Below, piece after piece: positions 1 through 12,222 of a stretch of 64,000 bases of DNA; position 1 is the first letter of the stretch, and each line of letters starts with the position of its first letter. Where the stretch lies: NCBI GenBank assembly GCA_019925795.1, contig CM034300.1:30987591-31051590 (forward strand), in the 5' to 3' direction. A model generated the notes under the pieces. The model had not been told where the DNA came from, did not search any database, and worked only from the letters and a program-made list of their open reading frames with translations. The position numbers were made by a program, and so were the translations under genes. Source of the DNA: Dendrobium chrysotoxum (Eukaryota; Streptophyta; Magnoliopsida; Asparagales; Orchidaceae).

Positions 1-1507
1 TGGAGGGTTGGGTCTACATTATGTGAGTTGGAAGAATTTATGCAAACCTTGTAGTGAAGGGGGACGTGGTCTTCGATCGTGTGGGAGTATGTTGGGTCCA
101 TTGAGGGCCAAATTGGCATGGAAGGTTACTCAAGAGAAGGATTCTCTATTGTATAAAACTCTTGCAGCAAAAAATGGGCTGTATAGGCGTGGAATTGGTG
201 GTAGAAGAGGTGTTTCGACTACTTGCAAAATCATTGCCAATAGTGAGAAGTTCCTTAAATTAGTGGTGGGATGGAAGACTGGAAATGGGTGTTCGATTAA
301 TATCTATAAGGATATATGGATATTACATAAAAGCTTGAATAAATGGCCTACTTTTGTGGCTAGTCCGGAGGATGAAAAGCTAACAGTGGACAAGTAGATT
401 TGTAACGGTTAATGGAATGTGGCCTTTAATGTACAAAAATTTTCGTTGTTCGGTATCTTCTCAGGCGTATAAGGCCTCGATTTAGAAGGCTTCATGCTAT
501 TTTTATTGCGAAGGATTGAAAAATGTGAAATTAAGGCCACGAGTGGAAGAGTTCTGGTGGAGGGTATTTAATAATGCTATCTCTACATTCCACTTTTTGT
601 TTGGTGATTGAATGCCCTCAGGGTTGCAAGGAGAGGGAAGACCTGGATCATATTACCATAAATTGTGTCAAGCTGGTGGAAGTATTAAGTTATCTCAACA
701 AATGGGGATTTAGGTTTCCTTCATTTGAATCTTTCCATGATTGTTGGAACTGGATGGATAAGTACAGTAAAGTCCATGGTTTTCTGATTAATGTCTACTA
801 CAACGCAATTTACCTCAATTGGAGAGCAAGGAACAAGTGGTACATGAAGGAAAGAAGGAGAGTGTGATGGTTTTTGAATCCAATTCAGTTAGCTATGCTT
901 CTATCTCTCATATGATGGATAATGGCAAATTGGGACACTGGGGTACTAATCAGTCTTCTAGACTGTTGGATCATTGGCACCCTCCTCCTCCAAATTGGAT
1001 CAAAATCAATGTAGATGCAACATTATTGCAGTCTTATAGAGCGGGCATTGGAGGTATTGTTCGTGACAGTGAAGGGAGATTTCTTCTTGCTTATGGTCAT
1101 TCGTGTTTACATTGGGATGTTGGCCAGCTTGAATTCATAGCGATTCAGTTTTTTGCTGAGATCAAGAGAGATTGGATGCTTAGCTACAAAGGCTTTGTCA
1201 TTGAAGGAGACAACCCAAATGTTATCAGATTTTTGCAAGGATTGGATGGTAAGTGGAGAGATGAATTGTTTAAGTTAAAAGAGAATAATTTTGTAATTTT
1301 TAATTTGGTCAATAGAAGTTGTAATAAGTTAGCAAACTTATGTGCTAACTTTGCTCTTTTTAGTAATTTTTGTTGGGATGATTTGGATTCAAATAAGGTT
1401 CTTCCTCTATTTTCTAATTTTTTAAAGAAGGAATCTAGTTGTAAAGGGTAGTTGTCTATAATAGTGCTTTTTATTAATTGCAGATGGGTTGCATTCTCAA
1501 AAAAAAA
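1..1507 (+). mobile_element. LINE-A copy 1, 3' portion
   Basis: This is the 3' third of an L1-type plant LINE; its 5' part lies before the window. It carries the end of ORF2 followed by a short 3' UTR and an A-run at about 1499-1507. The sequence just before the A-run (cattctc) matches the ends of the other two LINE-A copies at 22844 and 63311. The DNA after the tail is copia LTR leader sequence, so the LINE inserted into an LTR. The left target-site duplication is outside the window and cannot be checked. Confidence 0.85.
8..1451 (+). pseudogene. LINE ORF2 C-terminal part (post-RT region, zinc-binding zf-RVT-like region, RNase H)
   Basis: ORF2 of plant LINEs encodes endonuclease, reverse transcriptase and, in this group, a terminal RNase H. 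Here only the part after the RT catalytic core remains. The first open piece (8-397) matches the segment GLHYV.W..LC...GG.G found in the intact-frame copy at 61680. The second (574-867) covers the zinc-binding region, with a conserved HI..NC end. The third (819-1451) is the RNase H domain, with NWIKINVDA and GGIVRDSEGRF motifs and a C-terminal CNKLA..CA segment. Stops and at least two frame changes separate the pieces, so it is dead. The assignment rests on close similarity to LINE-A copy 3. Confidence 0.85.
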
Positions 1508-2137
1508 TGAGGGAGAAAAAGGATTCAAGTTTCTCGGTATATGAAAAGATTTAGATTCTCTGTGATCTCTAGGAGGGAGAAAAAGGATTCAAGGTTCTCT
1601 GCCTTCTCTAGGAGGGATAAAAATGATTCAAGGTTTACTGCCATCACCGAGGAAGGTGACATAGCTTCCGGCACTATGCCGCTTTAGGTTAAGTGAAAGT
1701 GAGTCTGTAAAGCCTTCTCTGCCTTCCTGTTGGAGCAAAGGAGAGTCACTTTTTATTAGTGCAATTCTCGAAGCAGAGGGCTACGGGGAGTGGACGTAGT
1801 TCAAGGTTGACTGAACCACTATAAATTTTTTGTGTGCTCTTTCTAATTTTTATATTTTGCATTTTTACTTTTCTGTAATTTATTTTCCGAATAACTGCTT
1901 TGTTGAAAATTTGTGGTTGATGTTAGATTGAGTTGATTCAATTATTCTCACCATTATTATAATTATTGTTAAGTTTATTAGCTTCTGCATCGGGTGATCA
2001 AATTATTCATTTTAGGTTTTGAAAAATTTTTAGAAAAAAAGTATTCCTACTTAGGATTTTTTATATAACCAATTCACCCCCTTGTTGGTGCACCTCGGGC
2101 TAGTTTATTGATGTCTCACAACCTCCTCAAACTTTCA
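1508..2137 (+). mobile_element. Copia (Sirevirus-type) LTR, right part
   Basis: The DNA after the LINE tail matches the leader and U5 end of the other copia LTRs here. It has about 40-bp repeats with 'aggagggagaaaaaggatt' (1510-1660), then gagagtcact, gtgcaat, ggggagtggacgtag, gaaccactataaa, aattcaccccc, and the end acctcctcaaactttca. That order is shared with LTRs ending at 17315, 34773 and 50186. No primer binding site follows, so it is a solo LTR or a 3' LTR. Its left part would lie upstream of the LINE, outside the window. Confidence 0.8.
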
Positions 2138-3189
2138 AAAGTAATTATCATTTCTCTTTTCAAATCTACAGTGAAACATTACTCTGCCTTTCATGATAGT
2201 ATAATATTAGTTATGTCGATTTGATTAAAGAAACCTTAAAGAGAATTAGTGACCACAATTTATTTATCCAAAGGATTTTTATGGAGACTCAACTGGAGAG
2301 CAATTATTCTTTTCACTTTTAGTGAGGGTTAGACTTTTTAAATTTACATAGACTTAATAAAGTATTTGTTTCTTTATATATCTTTAAATTGCAGTTAGCC
2401 TAATTTAAATCTTTATTTTTAAAACCTCTATGAAATTTTTGAGCTCCAATATACTGATTTGGTCCTTTACCTATAAAGCCTCTGTCAAATTTTTTTGGCC
2501 AATATACTATTTGGTCCTTTATCTAAAAAACCTTTGTCAAATTTTTAGGTCCAATATACTAATTTGGTCCTTTACATATAAAACCTAAGTCCAATTTTGA
2601 GGTTAAATATACCTGATTTATCCTTATCTGTAAAACATAGGTTCAATTCTCTAGTCTAATGTATTATATTAGTACTAGGTTCAAATCCATCATCTTAAAT
2701 TTTCAAATTCAAATTCCATATTTAAATCATTTTAAAATCTAAATCTAAATTCCAATTTCAATCTCTGCCCTAGTTCAAAATCTTTTGGATTGGGTCCAGA
2801 TTCAAATCACCTGAAAAAATTCTAAATTCCAATTTGAATCACTTCCCTATTCTAAAGTCTTTTAGACTGGCTACATACCAAACAATCTAATTTACTAACT
2901 CAATTTATATCTAGATTCAATCAAACACCATCAATATCAAATTTTAAATTCTAGTTTCAATCAAAATCCTTTGTCTAAAGTCCTTTGGACTGGGTCCAAA
3001 TTCAAATCCTGCATAAATCTAAAACTAAATACTTCCTTTAAGCATATTCTAGGAGTTCAATAAATTTATGTATGGTATATTCTCCTTAGATCTATCATTA
3101 TCTAAAGCCAATAAATGTGGAAATTGATTTTGGCTCAATTTCAAAAAATGGTAGGAAAATTGATATTTAACCTTATTGTTTGCTAGGCC
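2138..3189. other. AT-rich non-coding stretch
   Basis: No coding sequence is recognised. It contains the fourfold tandem repeat listed separately (2421-2634). At about 2640-3010 there are looser repeats built round phrases such as 'gactgggtccaaattcaaatc'. It may be the non-coding 5' part of the gypsy element that follows, but nothing proves this. Confidence 0.6.
2421..2634. repeat. Tandem repeat, about 54 bp x 4
   Basis: Four imperfect consecutive copies share the core 'ccaatatactgatttggtcc' followed by 'tttacctataaaacct'. Copies start near 2421, 2475, 2526 and 2580. The fourth is the most diverged. Confidence 0.8.
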
Positions 3190-3896
3190 TAGCATATTAA
3201 GGGCTCCCATATTACATTTTGATATGGATTTGATACCCTACAGTTGATCATCACTGGACCATAAGCTAAAGTGGTCAAGACTACTGAGGTCCCTGTAAAA
3301 TAATTAATGGTGGAGATCAATGTTGAGGGTGGGTCTGCAGGAACTCCTATAATTATTAAATAATATAAGTTCTCTTCTCTCATTTTCTTTAAGAATGGAA
3401 GGAACCATAAGGGAAAATCTATTACACATATTGAACTCCCAATCTTAAAAAACTTTGAGATTGGGTCATCCTCTGAAGTAAAGGAGATAACCAAGTCTTT
3501 GAGATACAATAAGAATCATTGCCTAAGGCGGAGGGCCAAGAAGGACACACTATTAAATGAACAAATGTTGATCAATATTACAATTGAAGAAACAGTAAAT
3601 GAAGTTCCAAAAATTTTAGTAAATTCCCCAATGTTGAGTCGAAGCCACTTCCATCCACCAACTACCACTATAGGAAAAGAAAAAATTATATGAATTGCAA
3701 ACTCTCTACCCGTGTACCCTATAAACAAGCAGTTATCCCCTCCTTATCTGAGAGGAATAAAAACCTTAAGTCTTTATTAGTTGCAATATTTCATGATCAC
3801 ATGACTAGTTATGGGAAATCAATAGTTAAATTTCTTAAAACTGATAAAGCAATAATTTTTGCGAGAGAAGAAATGGAGCTAATCAAGTGATTTTTA
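3190..3896 (+). pseudogene. Possible gag-protease spacer of the gypsy element
   Basis: Short open pieces here (for example 3499-3693 and 3690-3890) run into the recognisable protease region and contain stretches rich in Lys, Thr and Ser. The position suggests the region between gag and protease in Tat/Ogre elements. I recognise no domain, and gag itself was not found. This could equally be unrelated sequence. Confidence 0.4.
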
Positions 3897-4530
3897 AAGT
3901 AGACTATAATTTCTTAACTTATCTTAGAAAATTTCCTGCAAAACTACGTATTTATGATGTTATGGTTCATTCCAAAGAAATGTGAGAGGCATTAATCAAA
4001 ACATCCCTTGATCTGAAGATCTATATGGCTCAGCTAGCATGAACACAATTAGACAAGGCATTATACTTGAAAGAGGTTCCTGGAATAAAATTCTCAAATG
4101 AAGACTTGCTAATGGGATTCACTAATCATAATCACCCATTATATATTTTTATAAAAGTTGACTAATTTAAGTCGTATTGTGCCCTTATTTAATTAGGTGT
4201 AATGGTTAGCATAATGACTCTTACAACCCTTGCCAACCTAAAAGTGGATCCTTACAAACTTATGTCCAATAAAAAGATGTTGTTAGGATTTAATAAAAAG
4301 GCGAGAGGGCTTTGGATTTAGTAATCCTGCTCCTAGACATAGGTATCCTTAGAACTGAAGCCAAATTCCACATAATAATTTATGAGGCTTCTTTTAATGC
4401 TCTGTTGCGTAGTGTATGGCTCAATGAATATAGAATAATGCGTTCCACCCTTCATCAGTGTATCAATACTCTTGTGAGGGAGTTGAGCACCATATTAAAG
4501 CTGATTTGCAACTATTTTGAATTCTTGTAG
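3897..4530 (+). pseudogene. Gypsy (Tat/Ogre-type) aspartic protease region
   Basis: The retroviral-type protease would cut the Gag-Pol polyprotein. The translation carries the motif order of Tat/Ogre elements: a PAKLRIYDV segment, an EAL block, FSNEDLL, N-HPLYI, and then FHIIIYEASFNALL and STLHQC (4312-4470 area). The catalytic segment usually written D-G-G-S-A-V-N is replaced by a stop and LGVMVSIM near 4190-4220, so the active-site Asp is lost. Several stops are present. The STLHQC block is the most diagnostic part. Confidence 0.7.
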
Positions 4531-5289
4531 TTGGTATATACAATGATGATACACATTATCTACCTAAAAAGAAGATAATATTTCGTACAAATTTTAAACT
4601 TGCAAAAGTACAAGAAAAAGAAAAGAAAGAAAATTAAAATATAAAACAAAAAGTAGAAAAGAAAAAGTACAAAAACATGATGTTCCCTGACGTCATGCAC
4701 CTCATTCACAAAGAGGTGGTAGAATGGCTTAATGATCTAGAGGGAGAGGAATAGCATGGAAAAATGAAAGAGTAATATAAATTGAAAAGGAATATATACA
4801 AATAAAGTTACCAGTAAACAAGTGTTTGAAAAATCACAAATAGGCTATAAAATATAGAAATACTACTAAACAACCAAAGTTTGAATTTTTTATAGAAGCT
4901 AATAATGATGAGGGCAGGTTCCAAATTGTAAGGGAAGCTAATTTGGATTTGTCTACTATCGAAAGGTAAAAAAATTATTTGATAATGTACTGCATTATCC
5001 TAAAATATTGATGTAGTAGAGTTTGTAGTGAAAGTACCTCCAATTCAAAACCCAGATTTTAAACCAAATACTATTGTACCCTCTACTAGCAAAATGATAA
5101 AAATTGATGTAATCCTTGATGAACCATTCATGGAAAAATAATGGAACCTCCTTTTAACTAGTGCTCAAGAAGTGTAAATAAATTTGTCAAGCAAGGTTTA
5201 ACATCGTCAACTTTAACTAAGGTTATGCCTAATAATTTAAAACTTTTGGAGTACTAAATATCATAAATATACATCAAGAGTAGGTGTCG
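4531..5289 (+). pseudogene. Gypsy protease-RT linker, degraded
   Basis: No intact domain is seen. The stretch joins protease and RT in the expected order, is Lys-rich where readable, and has many stops. It is included only because it lies between two recognised parts of one element. Confidence 0.45.
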
Positions 5290-5833
5290 GCTTCACTAGT
5301 CTATGTTCATTTGAAGAATATGAATATTACGTAGTCATATAAAATTACGTAGAATCTGATCGTCTTTTCACAATGAATGTTAAATCTTTTAACCAACTTT
5401 ATTTAGAAACTTCAGATATTCTGGATGACACTCAAGTTAGGGTTACACCCCAAAAGCTTGAAGAGGAGATTGACTTTATAATCTATGATCTATAAGAATT
5501 AAATCTTAGCAATGATAAAGACCCTCATATGATCTTTATAAGTTCATTATTGAAAAAGGATGAGTCAATTAAAATTATCGAGTTTATCTCAAAGTTTAAA
5601 GATTAGTTTGCTTGGAGTAATGAATAAATACCCTGATTAAATCCAGATAATGTAGTTCATAAACTAAAAGTACAACCTGATATGGTTCTAGTTGAATAAG
5701 CACCTTGGTCTATAAGACTTGAAGTTCAATAATAAGTAGTAGTTTAAGTCAAGAAATTAATAGAAGCTAGTTTCACCAAGGAAAAGAAATATATAACCTG
5801 GTTAATTAGTATTATTCTAATAAAGAAAGAGAA
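5290..5833 (+). pseudogene. Gypsy RT, N-terminal part
   Basis: The translation shows the region ahead of the RT fingers: a block reading F-SSLLKKDESIK, KFKD.FAWS, NPDNVVHKLKVQP, and then the TWLISIILIKKEN segment just before the copia insertion. These match the conserved start of RT in Tat/Ogre gypsy elements. Internal stops include *IP*L and several in the basic stretch. The reading resumes at 14150 on the other side of copia-1, which confirms the interruption. Confidence 0.75.
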
Positions 5834-5838
5834 TGTTC
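5834..5838. repeat. Target-site duplication of copia-1 (left)
   Basis: Five bases, tgttc, precede the LTR end TGTTGG. The same five bases follow the other end of the element at 14145-14149. Confidence 0.85.
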
Positions 5839-7762
5839 TGTTGGATAACTATGGCACCCCAAGAAGGGGGGTGAATTGGGGTTCTTAAAATTTTTAATAA
5901 AAGAAGGCAATTAAAATAATTTTAAAGCTATTTTGCAATGAATAAATAAACACATAAATTTTTACGAAAATATTAAATAAAAATTTATTCAAGAAATGAA
6001 AATAAGAGGCACAAGATTTTTACGTGGTTCATCCCGGATTCTAATCCGACCTACGTCCATGCTAGCCAACTCTTGGGCTAGAATCCAGTAATCCAGGTTT
6101 TCCTTGCCAACCTCACTTCTTTAAACCAAAGAAGTTTTTTACAACCTAAGTACTCTCCTACACGGGCGAGTACATCCCAATCTAATTACAAGTTAAGCTT
6201 TACTAAGCAAAATGGCTTAGACCAAGAAAAAGAAAAATACAACTTGATGTAAATAAAATAAGCTCAAAATATCTTGCAGCAAAATGACCAAAATATTTGA
6301 GGTGATCTTACAAATTCATTTTAATCACCTCACTACTTGAAATTAGAATATGAAATTTGCTCACTTTAAGATAGATTTATATTTTAATAAAAATATGAAT
6401 AATATATTAAATAAAAATATTTTTCTTACTGATTTAAACTATAACTCTTTAGATATAATACTTTTAAGAAAATGCAAATCTATGCCACATAAAAGAAAAT
6501 TAAAATATTTGCTTGTTGTCTTTTATGAATTTAAAAGATTTCACATATAAAACTTAAAATAACATTTCTAACTAGTATTTCATCAAATGATAGATATTTT
6601 CAAGAGAGTATATATGCTAAAAACTAATATATCAGCAAGTGAATATTTTAGAATAATAAAACAAACTCAAGAACTTCAAGAGACGTTACTGGATTTAGTG
6701 CGTTGAAACTTTCCAATCAAGAATTTGATCTCGCAAATGAAAAGAGCTCTTAGAAAGAAGATCAAAGTTTCTCCTCTCAAGATTTAACATATAAGCAAGA
6801 AGAAAGGAATGAAGAAAAGTGCTAGAGTTTCTCTCTTGAATTACCCTCATATAAAGAGGATGAGTAGTATTTAAAGAGAAAGGGAAAGTAAAGCAAAGTT
6901 TCAATAAAATTATTAATCTAATATTAATTTATCATCTAAAAAATATTATATTTGATAAGGAATTCATTTATATTAAGGAAATATAAGTTCCAAACGGCTA
7001 TAAAATGGCTAGTCACATGGATAAGTCAAAAAGTCTTCATATACATCCAAAATAAGGCAAAAATGGCTACCCAGCAAATAGTATTAAAATTGGCTAATGT
7101 TTAGAAAATCATAATAACTTAAATATAGCTCCAAATAGGTCATATAACCTATCACTTTATATCTACAGAATCTAAGCATTCTAAAGGAATAATAATCGGA
7201 CCATGTGTCGATTAAACTAATATCACATTTGGAAAAAAGAAATCTTATGAATATTTTTATGCATTTAAAGATATATTAAATATTCATATAATAATATGAT
7301 AAAATTTAGATTAAATTAATCATACATCATTAAATTGATATGAAACAAGTTAATTTAAAAAGAATATGTAATAGAATTTTACCGCAAAAACTTATTCATT
7401 TACCTTAATTAAGTATCTTTACATTTTTGATAAATTCTATGTAATTAATGATGTATATAAAATTTAATTAAGGAATCTTATAGATCATTAATAATTTAGA
7501 AATAATTTTAATAGATGTTTAAATGTGAGCAAATTAAACCATGCAAGTAAATACTAATGAACCACTAACACCCTACTATATAAAAATCTTCAAGCTTTCC
7601 ATCTTGGTCCATCTTGAATTCTTTCAACTCAAATTGAAGTTATCATGCATATCCATCAAATCATTACACCTGAAATACTTAACACATAAATTAGAACATC
7701 CAAGCATATGTTTGTTATCATCAAAATCTCTAGAATGGGTCATGATATAAATAATGTCAACA
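5839..7762 (-). repeat. Copia-1 3' LTR
   Basis: It runs 1,924 bp and is nearly identical in the stretches compared to 12223-14144. In minus orientation it ends with the aattcacccccc block common to all copia LTRs in this window. Short frames inside it (6350-6550, 6695-6904, 7541-7750) recur in the other LTR and are not genes. Confidence 0.93.
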
Positions 7763-7960
7763 ATCTCCCCCTTTTTGATGATGACAAACCTATGTTGGGT
7801 ACAGTACAAATTAACCTTTTATCATAACTTTTAAGATTTAGAAAAATATATATAATAATTGAGAAATATTTTTGAATGCTAATTAAAAAAATAGTTCTCC
7901 CCCTAAATATATGCAGGTAAAAGAATTATGACCAACATATATAATTCTTCTCCCCCTTTG
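7763..7960 (-). promoter_or_regulatory. Repeated polypurine tracts before the copia-1 3' LTR
   Basis: On the minus strand, the tract AAAAGGGGGAGAT abuts the 3' LTR (7763-7775) and is preceded by TCATCATCAAAA. Two more AGGGGGAG tracts lie at 7897-7904 and 7950-7957. The polypurine tract primes plus-strand DNA synthesis. Multiple tracts are a known Sirevirus feature. Confidence 0.8.
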
Positions 7961-7993
7961 ACAACATCAAAAAGAATTAAAAAAATAAGAAAT

Positions 7994-9484
7994 TTAAATG
8001 TTAGGGCCTAACATTCCAAGCATACATCTTAACATGCAAAATCTCTCTTCATCTAAAGGTTTTGTAAAAATATCAGCTATTTGAGAATCTGTGTTTATAA
8101 AATCTATGTCCACATCACCTTTACTAACATGATCTCTAATAAAATGATGTCTAATCTCTATGTATTTAGTTCATGAATGTTGTATATGATTTTTTGTTAA
8201 ACTAATTGCACTTGTGTTATCACATTTAATAGGAATATTTTTAGGCTTAATTCTAAAATCTTCTAATTATTGTTTTAGCCATAAAACTTGAGCAACACAA
8301 CTACCTGCAGCTATGTACTCTGCTTTAGCAGTGAATAAAGCAACAAAATTTTATTTTCTAGAAGACCAAGAAATGAGTGATGATCCTAAAAATTGACATG
8401 TTCCAGATGTACTTTTTCTATCAACCTTACAACCAGCATAATCTGCATCAGAATATGCAACTAAATTGCATGATAATAAGTTTTTGGGGTACCATAAGCC
8501 TAACTTAGGAGTTCCTATCAAATAGAGAAATATTCTCTTAACTGTTATTAAGTGTGATTCTTTAGGATTAGCTTGAAGTCTTGCACACAAACATACAGCA
8601 AACATAATATCAGGCCTACTAGCAGTAAGATATAAAAGTGAACCTATCATACTCCTATATAGCTTTTGATCTATTGGTTTTCTTGATTCATCTAAATTAA
8701 GTCTAGTTGATGGGCTTATAGGAGTTTTACTCAATTTGAATCTCTTCATATTAAATTTTTCTAATAATTCATTTATGTACTTAGTTTTACATATGAATGT
8801 GTCGGACTCTAAATGTTTTATTTGAAGTCCTAAGAAAAAGGCAAGTTCTCCCATCATACTCATTTCAAATTCCTTTGACATTAAAGAGGAAAACTCATAG
8901 CATAAACTCTCAATTATACTTCCAAATAATATATAAACAATATAAATTTGTATAATAATTAAATCATCTCCAATAGATTTGATAAAAAGAGTTGTATCTA
9001 CCTTACCTTTTCTAAAATTATGTTCAATTAAAAAGTTACTTAACCTATCATACCAAGCACGTGGAGCCTGTTTTAAACCATATAAAGCTTTCTTTAATTT
9101 ATACACATGATTAGGAGAATTAATACTTTCAAAACCTTGTGGTTGTTCTACAAAAACATCTTGATCAATATACCCATTCAAAAATGCACTTTTGACATCC
9201 ATTTGAAAAAGTTTAAAGTCTTTAAAATAAGCAAATGTAAGGAGTAATCTAATGGCCTCTAGTCTTGCTATGGGTGCAAAAGATTCCTCAAAGTCAATTC
9301 CTTCTATTTGTGTGTACCCTTATACAACTAATCTAGCTTTATTTCTAATAATACTTCCTGAGTCTTCTAACTTATTTTTATATACCAATTTAGTTCCAAT
9401 TATATTTTGATCATGAGGTCTTAGGACTAACTCCCAAACATCATTTCTTACAAATTGGTTAAGTTCCTCTTCCATAGTAATTAT
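7994..9484 (-). pseudogene. Copia-1 reverse transcriptase and RNase H
   Basis: The main open piece is 8351-9202. It carries the copia RT blocks MDVKSAFLNG, KKALYGLKQAPRAWYDRL and the LYRSMIGSLLYLTASRPDI segment, then the RNase H start VAYSDADYAGC with DRKSTSG. RNase H continues through DNTSAI and TKYIEIRHHFIRDHV to a stop at 7994. The RT catalytic box, normally YVDD, reads YIVY (about 8925-8945), so both catalytic aspartates are gone. In-frame stops occur after ISWSSRK, in the LWLKQ block and elsewhere. Upstream, 9203-9484 holds the RT start with stops at 9482 and about 9320. Confidence 0.92.
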
Positions 9485-11190
9485 TCAAAAATTATCTTGT
9501 AAAGCTTCATCTATATTTTTAGGTTCAATTTCTGATAGAAATGCAGAATGCTCTACCTCATCTCTAAGGTTTCTCCTAGTCTTAACACCTTGAGAAGGAT
9601 CACTAATTATTAATTCTTTTGGGTTATTTCTATTATATCTCCATTCTTTAGGTAATGAATCATCCTCCTTTTCCTCCAAATTTATTTTCTTTATATTCTC
9701 AATATCATTATCATTCAAATCATTTCTTATTAAATCTATAGGATTTTCATCAAAAATTACATGAACGGATTCTTCAACAATTAATTTTCTCTTATTAAAA
9801 ATTCTAAAAGATTTTCCAAAAATTGAATATCCTAAGAATATACCATCATCAGATTTACTATCAAATTTACCTAAAGGATCCTTGTCATTATTTAAAATAA
9901 AACCCTTACAACCAAAAACATGTAAATGACTAATCTTAGGTTTCTTTCCAAAAAATATTTCATAAGGGTCTTTTTAAGAATAGGTCTTAAATAAACTCTA
10001 TTAGTAACATAACATACTGTGTTTATTGCTTCTGCCCAAAAATACTTTGGAAGTTTATATTCATCTAACATTGATCTTGCTAATTCAACCAAAGTATGAT
10101 TCTTTCTTTCAACTACACCATTTTGTTGAGGAGTCCTAGGAGTTGAAAAATTATGTCTAATTCCATTTTCATCATAATAATTTTCAAATGATTTATTTTT
10201 AAATTCTCCACCATAATCTGTTTGAATTCTATGAATCAAATAACCTTGTTCTCTTTGAATATATTTAGCAAATTTTCTAAAATCATCAAATGCATTATTT
10301 TTATTAGCTAAGAATAATACCCAAGTATATCTTGAATAATCATCTACTACAACAAATCCATAATTTTTACCACCTAAACTAGTTGTATTAGTTGGTCCAA
10401 ATAAGTCCATATATAATAATTCCAAAGGTCTACTAGTAGAAACTATATTTTTACTCTTGAATGAACTTTTCATATGTTTACCATGAATGCATGCATCACA
10501 TATAGAATTAAAATGAAAATTAATTTTTGGTAAACCAACTACTAAATCAAGTTTAGAAATTTTATTTAAAGTATGGATATTAGCATGACATAGCCTTCTA
10601 TGCCATAACCAAGCATCATCATTTGTAGATTTCATGCAAAGTAAATTTAAATTAATATCATTAATATTCTCTAAATTAATTAAATAAATATTTTTATGTC
10701 TATTTTCAATAAGTAAAATAGATTCATTATTTCTAATAATGCAATATGAAGCATAAAAAGAAACATTTAAACCTTTATCACATAATTAACTAATTGATAT
10801 TAAGTTATGTTTTAAACCAGAAACAAATAAGACTTTTTCTAAAGTAATAGAGTTCTTACATATGGATCCAATACCAATGATCTTTCCCTTTACATTATCT
10901 CCATATGTGACATATCCTCCAACACTTGGTTCTAATGTAGAGAATTTTGCTTTATCGCCCGTCATATGTCTTGAACATCCACTGTCCAAGTACCACATGC
11001 CTTCATTGATTTTACTTTGAAGGCATTCCTCTTGAGAATGACAATCAGATTCTTCTCCTGCCATAAGATAAATGTTCACCTCTTCATCTGATGAACTTGA
11101 TTCATCTGAATCTGGGTTGGCCCATAGAGCCTTCTTCTTCTTCTTGAAATGCTTCTTTTCTTTCTTGTCACTCTTTCTCTCTATATCCAT
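9485..11190 (-). pseudogene. Copia-1 protease and integrase
   Basis: On the minus strand, 11190-10786 encodes a Lys-rich gag tail, LMAGEESD, the protease motif WYLDSGCSRHMTGD and the LKHNLISIS block. The protease Asp is intact. The integrase zinc-binding start (LWHRRLCH...CDACIHGK) and core (MDLFGPTN, DYGGEFKN, TPQQNGVVERKNHTL) occupy 10635-9970. A frameshift near 9970 separates the core from the C-terminal blocks (FLGYSIFGKSFR) and the acidic linker 9718-9485. One stop separates protease from integrase near 10787. Confidence 0.9.
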
Positions 11191-12155
11191 CTCTTTTTTC
11201 TTTGAGTCAATAAGATCAGGACAATCTCCTCTTATATGTCCAGGCTTCTTGCAATGGTAGCAAATAATCCCTTCTCTTGTAGGAAATTTCTTAGTTTAAA
11301 ATTTATAATTTTTGGATTTCTTGTACCTTTGGTTTTTCTTCCATAGTAAGCTTCCAAGTCTTCTTGAAAGAATGGCCACCTCATCGCTATCTTTATTAGA
11401 GCTTGATGAACTAGGTTCATCATTATCATAAACCTGTAAGGCAATAGTTTTACCTTTCTCCTTCTTTTTCTTAGAAGAGCTATCTAATTTATCCCTTTGA
11501 GCTATAATCTGTTCATGTGCTATTAAAGAACCCAAAAGTTGATCAAGTGGATAAGTAGATAAATCCTTAGCCTCACTAATTGCAGTCACTGTAGCATCCC
11601 ATTCTTTGGGAAGGCATTTAAGAATCTTATAGACTAAGTCTTGATTCTTATATATTCTTCCAAGAGAATGTAACGTATTAATTATTTTCATAAATTTTGT
11701 ATACATATCAGAAATAGATTCGGAAGGAGACATGCGAAATAATTCATATTCATGAATGAGTCTATTTATGTGTGCATCTCTAACCTCACTTGTACCTTCA
11801 TAAGTTATAATTAATTTATCCCAAATTTCTTTTGCAGAATTTAACATGGAAATTTTCATATAATCATCTGGAAGAATTGCACAATGCAAAGTATTATAAG
11901 TCCTAGCATTTAACTCATCTAATTGTCTCTCTAATGCAGTCCATTCATCAAAAGGTTTTTTAATTTTAATTCCATTAATTTCTTTAGTGGTGTATGATAT
12001 TGGTGTGTAAGCATGTGCCACATACGAGAGTCTTGTCCTCTTCAGAATGTACTAATTCTTTTTTTCCAATAATCAAAAGAAACATTATCTAGCAATGGTG
12101 GTCAATGAGTAGATTATCCTTCGGGAAGTGAACCCTTAGGAAAACCTTGTGCCAT
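11191..12155 (-). pseudogene. Copia-1 gag
   Basis: Gag forms the virus-like particle and binds the RNA. The likely start is the ATG at 12155 (MAQGFPKGSL), 53 bp after the primer binding site. Stops and a frameshift break the first 50 codons. The open piece 12021-11296 then gives the typical copia gag core (AKEIWDKL...YEGTSEVRDAHINRL...YELFRMSPSESI). A CCHC zinc knuckle, CYHCKKPGHIRGDC, follows around 11255-11215 in the pol frame, after a frame change near 11300. Confidence 0.88.
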
Positions 12156-12207
12156 AGTTTATAAGTGGATCTACTCTAGGATGTTAAGCCAAAATAAAAA
12201 GAGCCAA

Positions 12208-12220
12208 GGCTCTGATACCA
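12208..12220 (-). promoter_or_regulatory. Primer binding site of copia-1 (initiator Met tRNA type)
   Basis: On the minus strand TGGTATCAGAGCC follows the 5' LTR after two bases. This is the standard site for initiator methionine tRNA in plant copia elements. Confidence 0.9.
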
Positions 12221-12222
12221 AT

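Noticed and set aside
11072..11260. Plus-strand Phe/Ser-rich frame
   Set aside because: It is the reverse of the Lys-rich gag-protease linker of copia-1.
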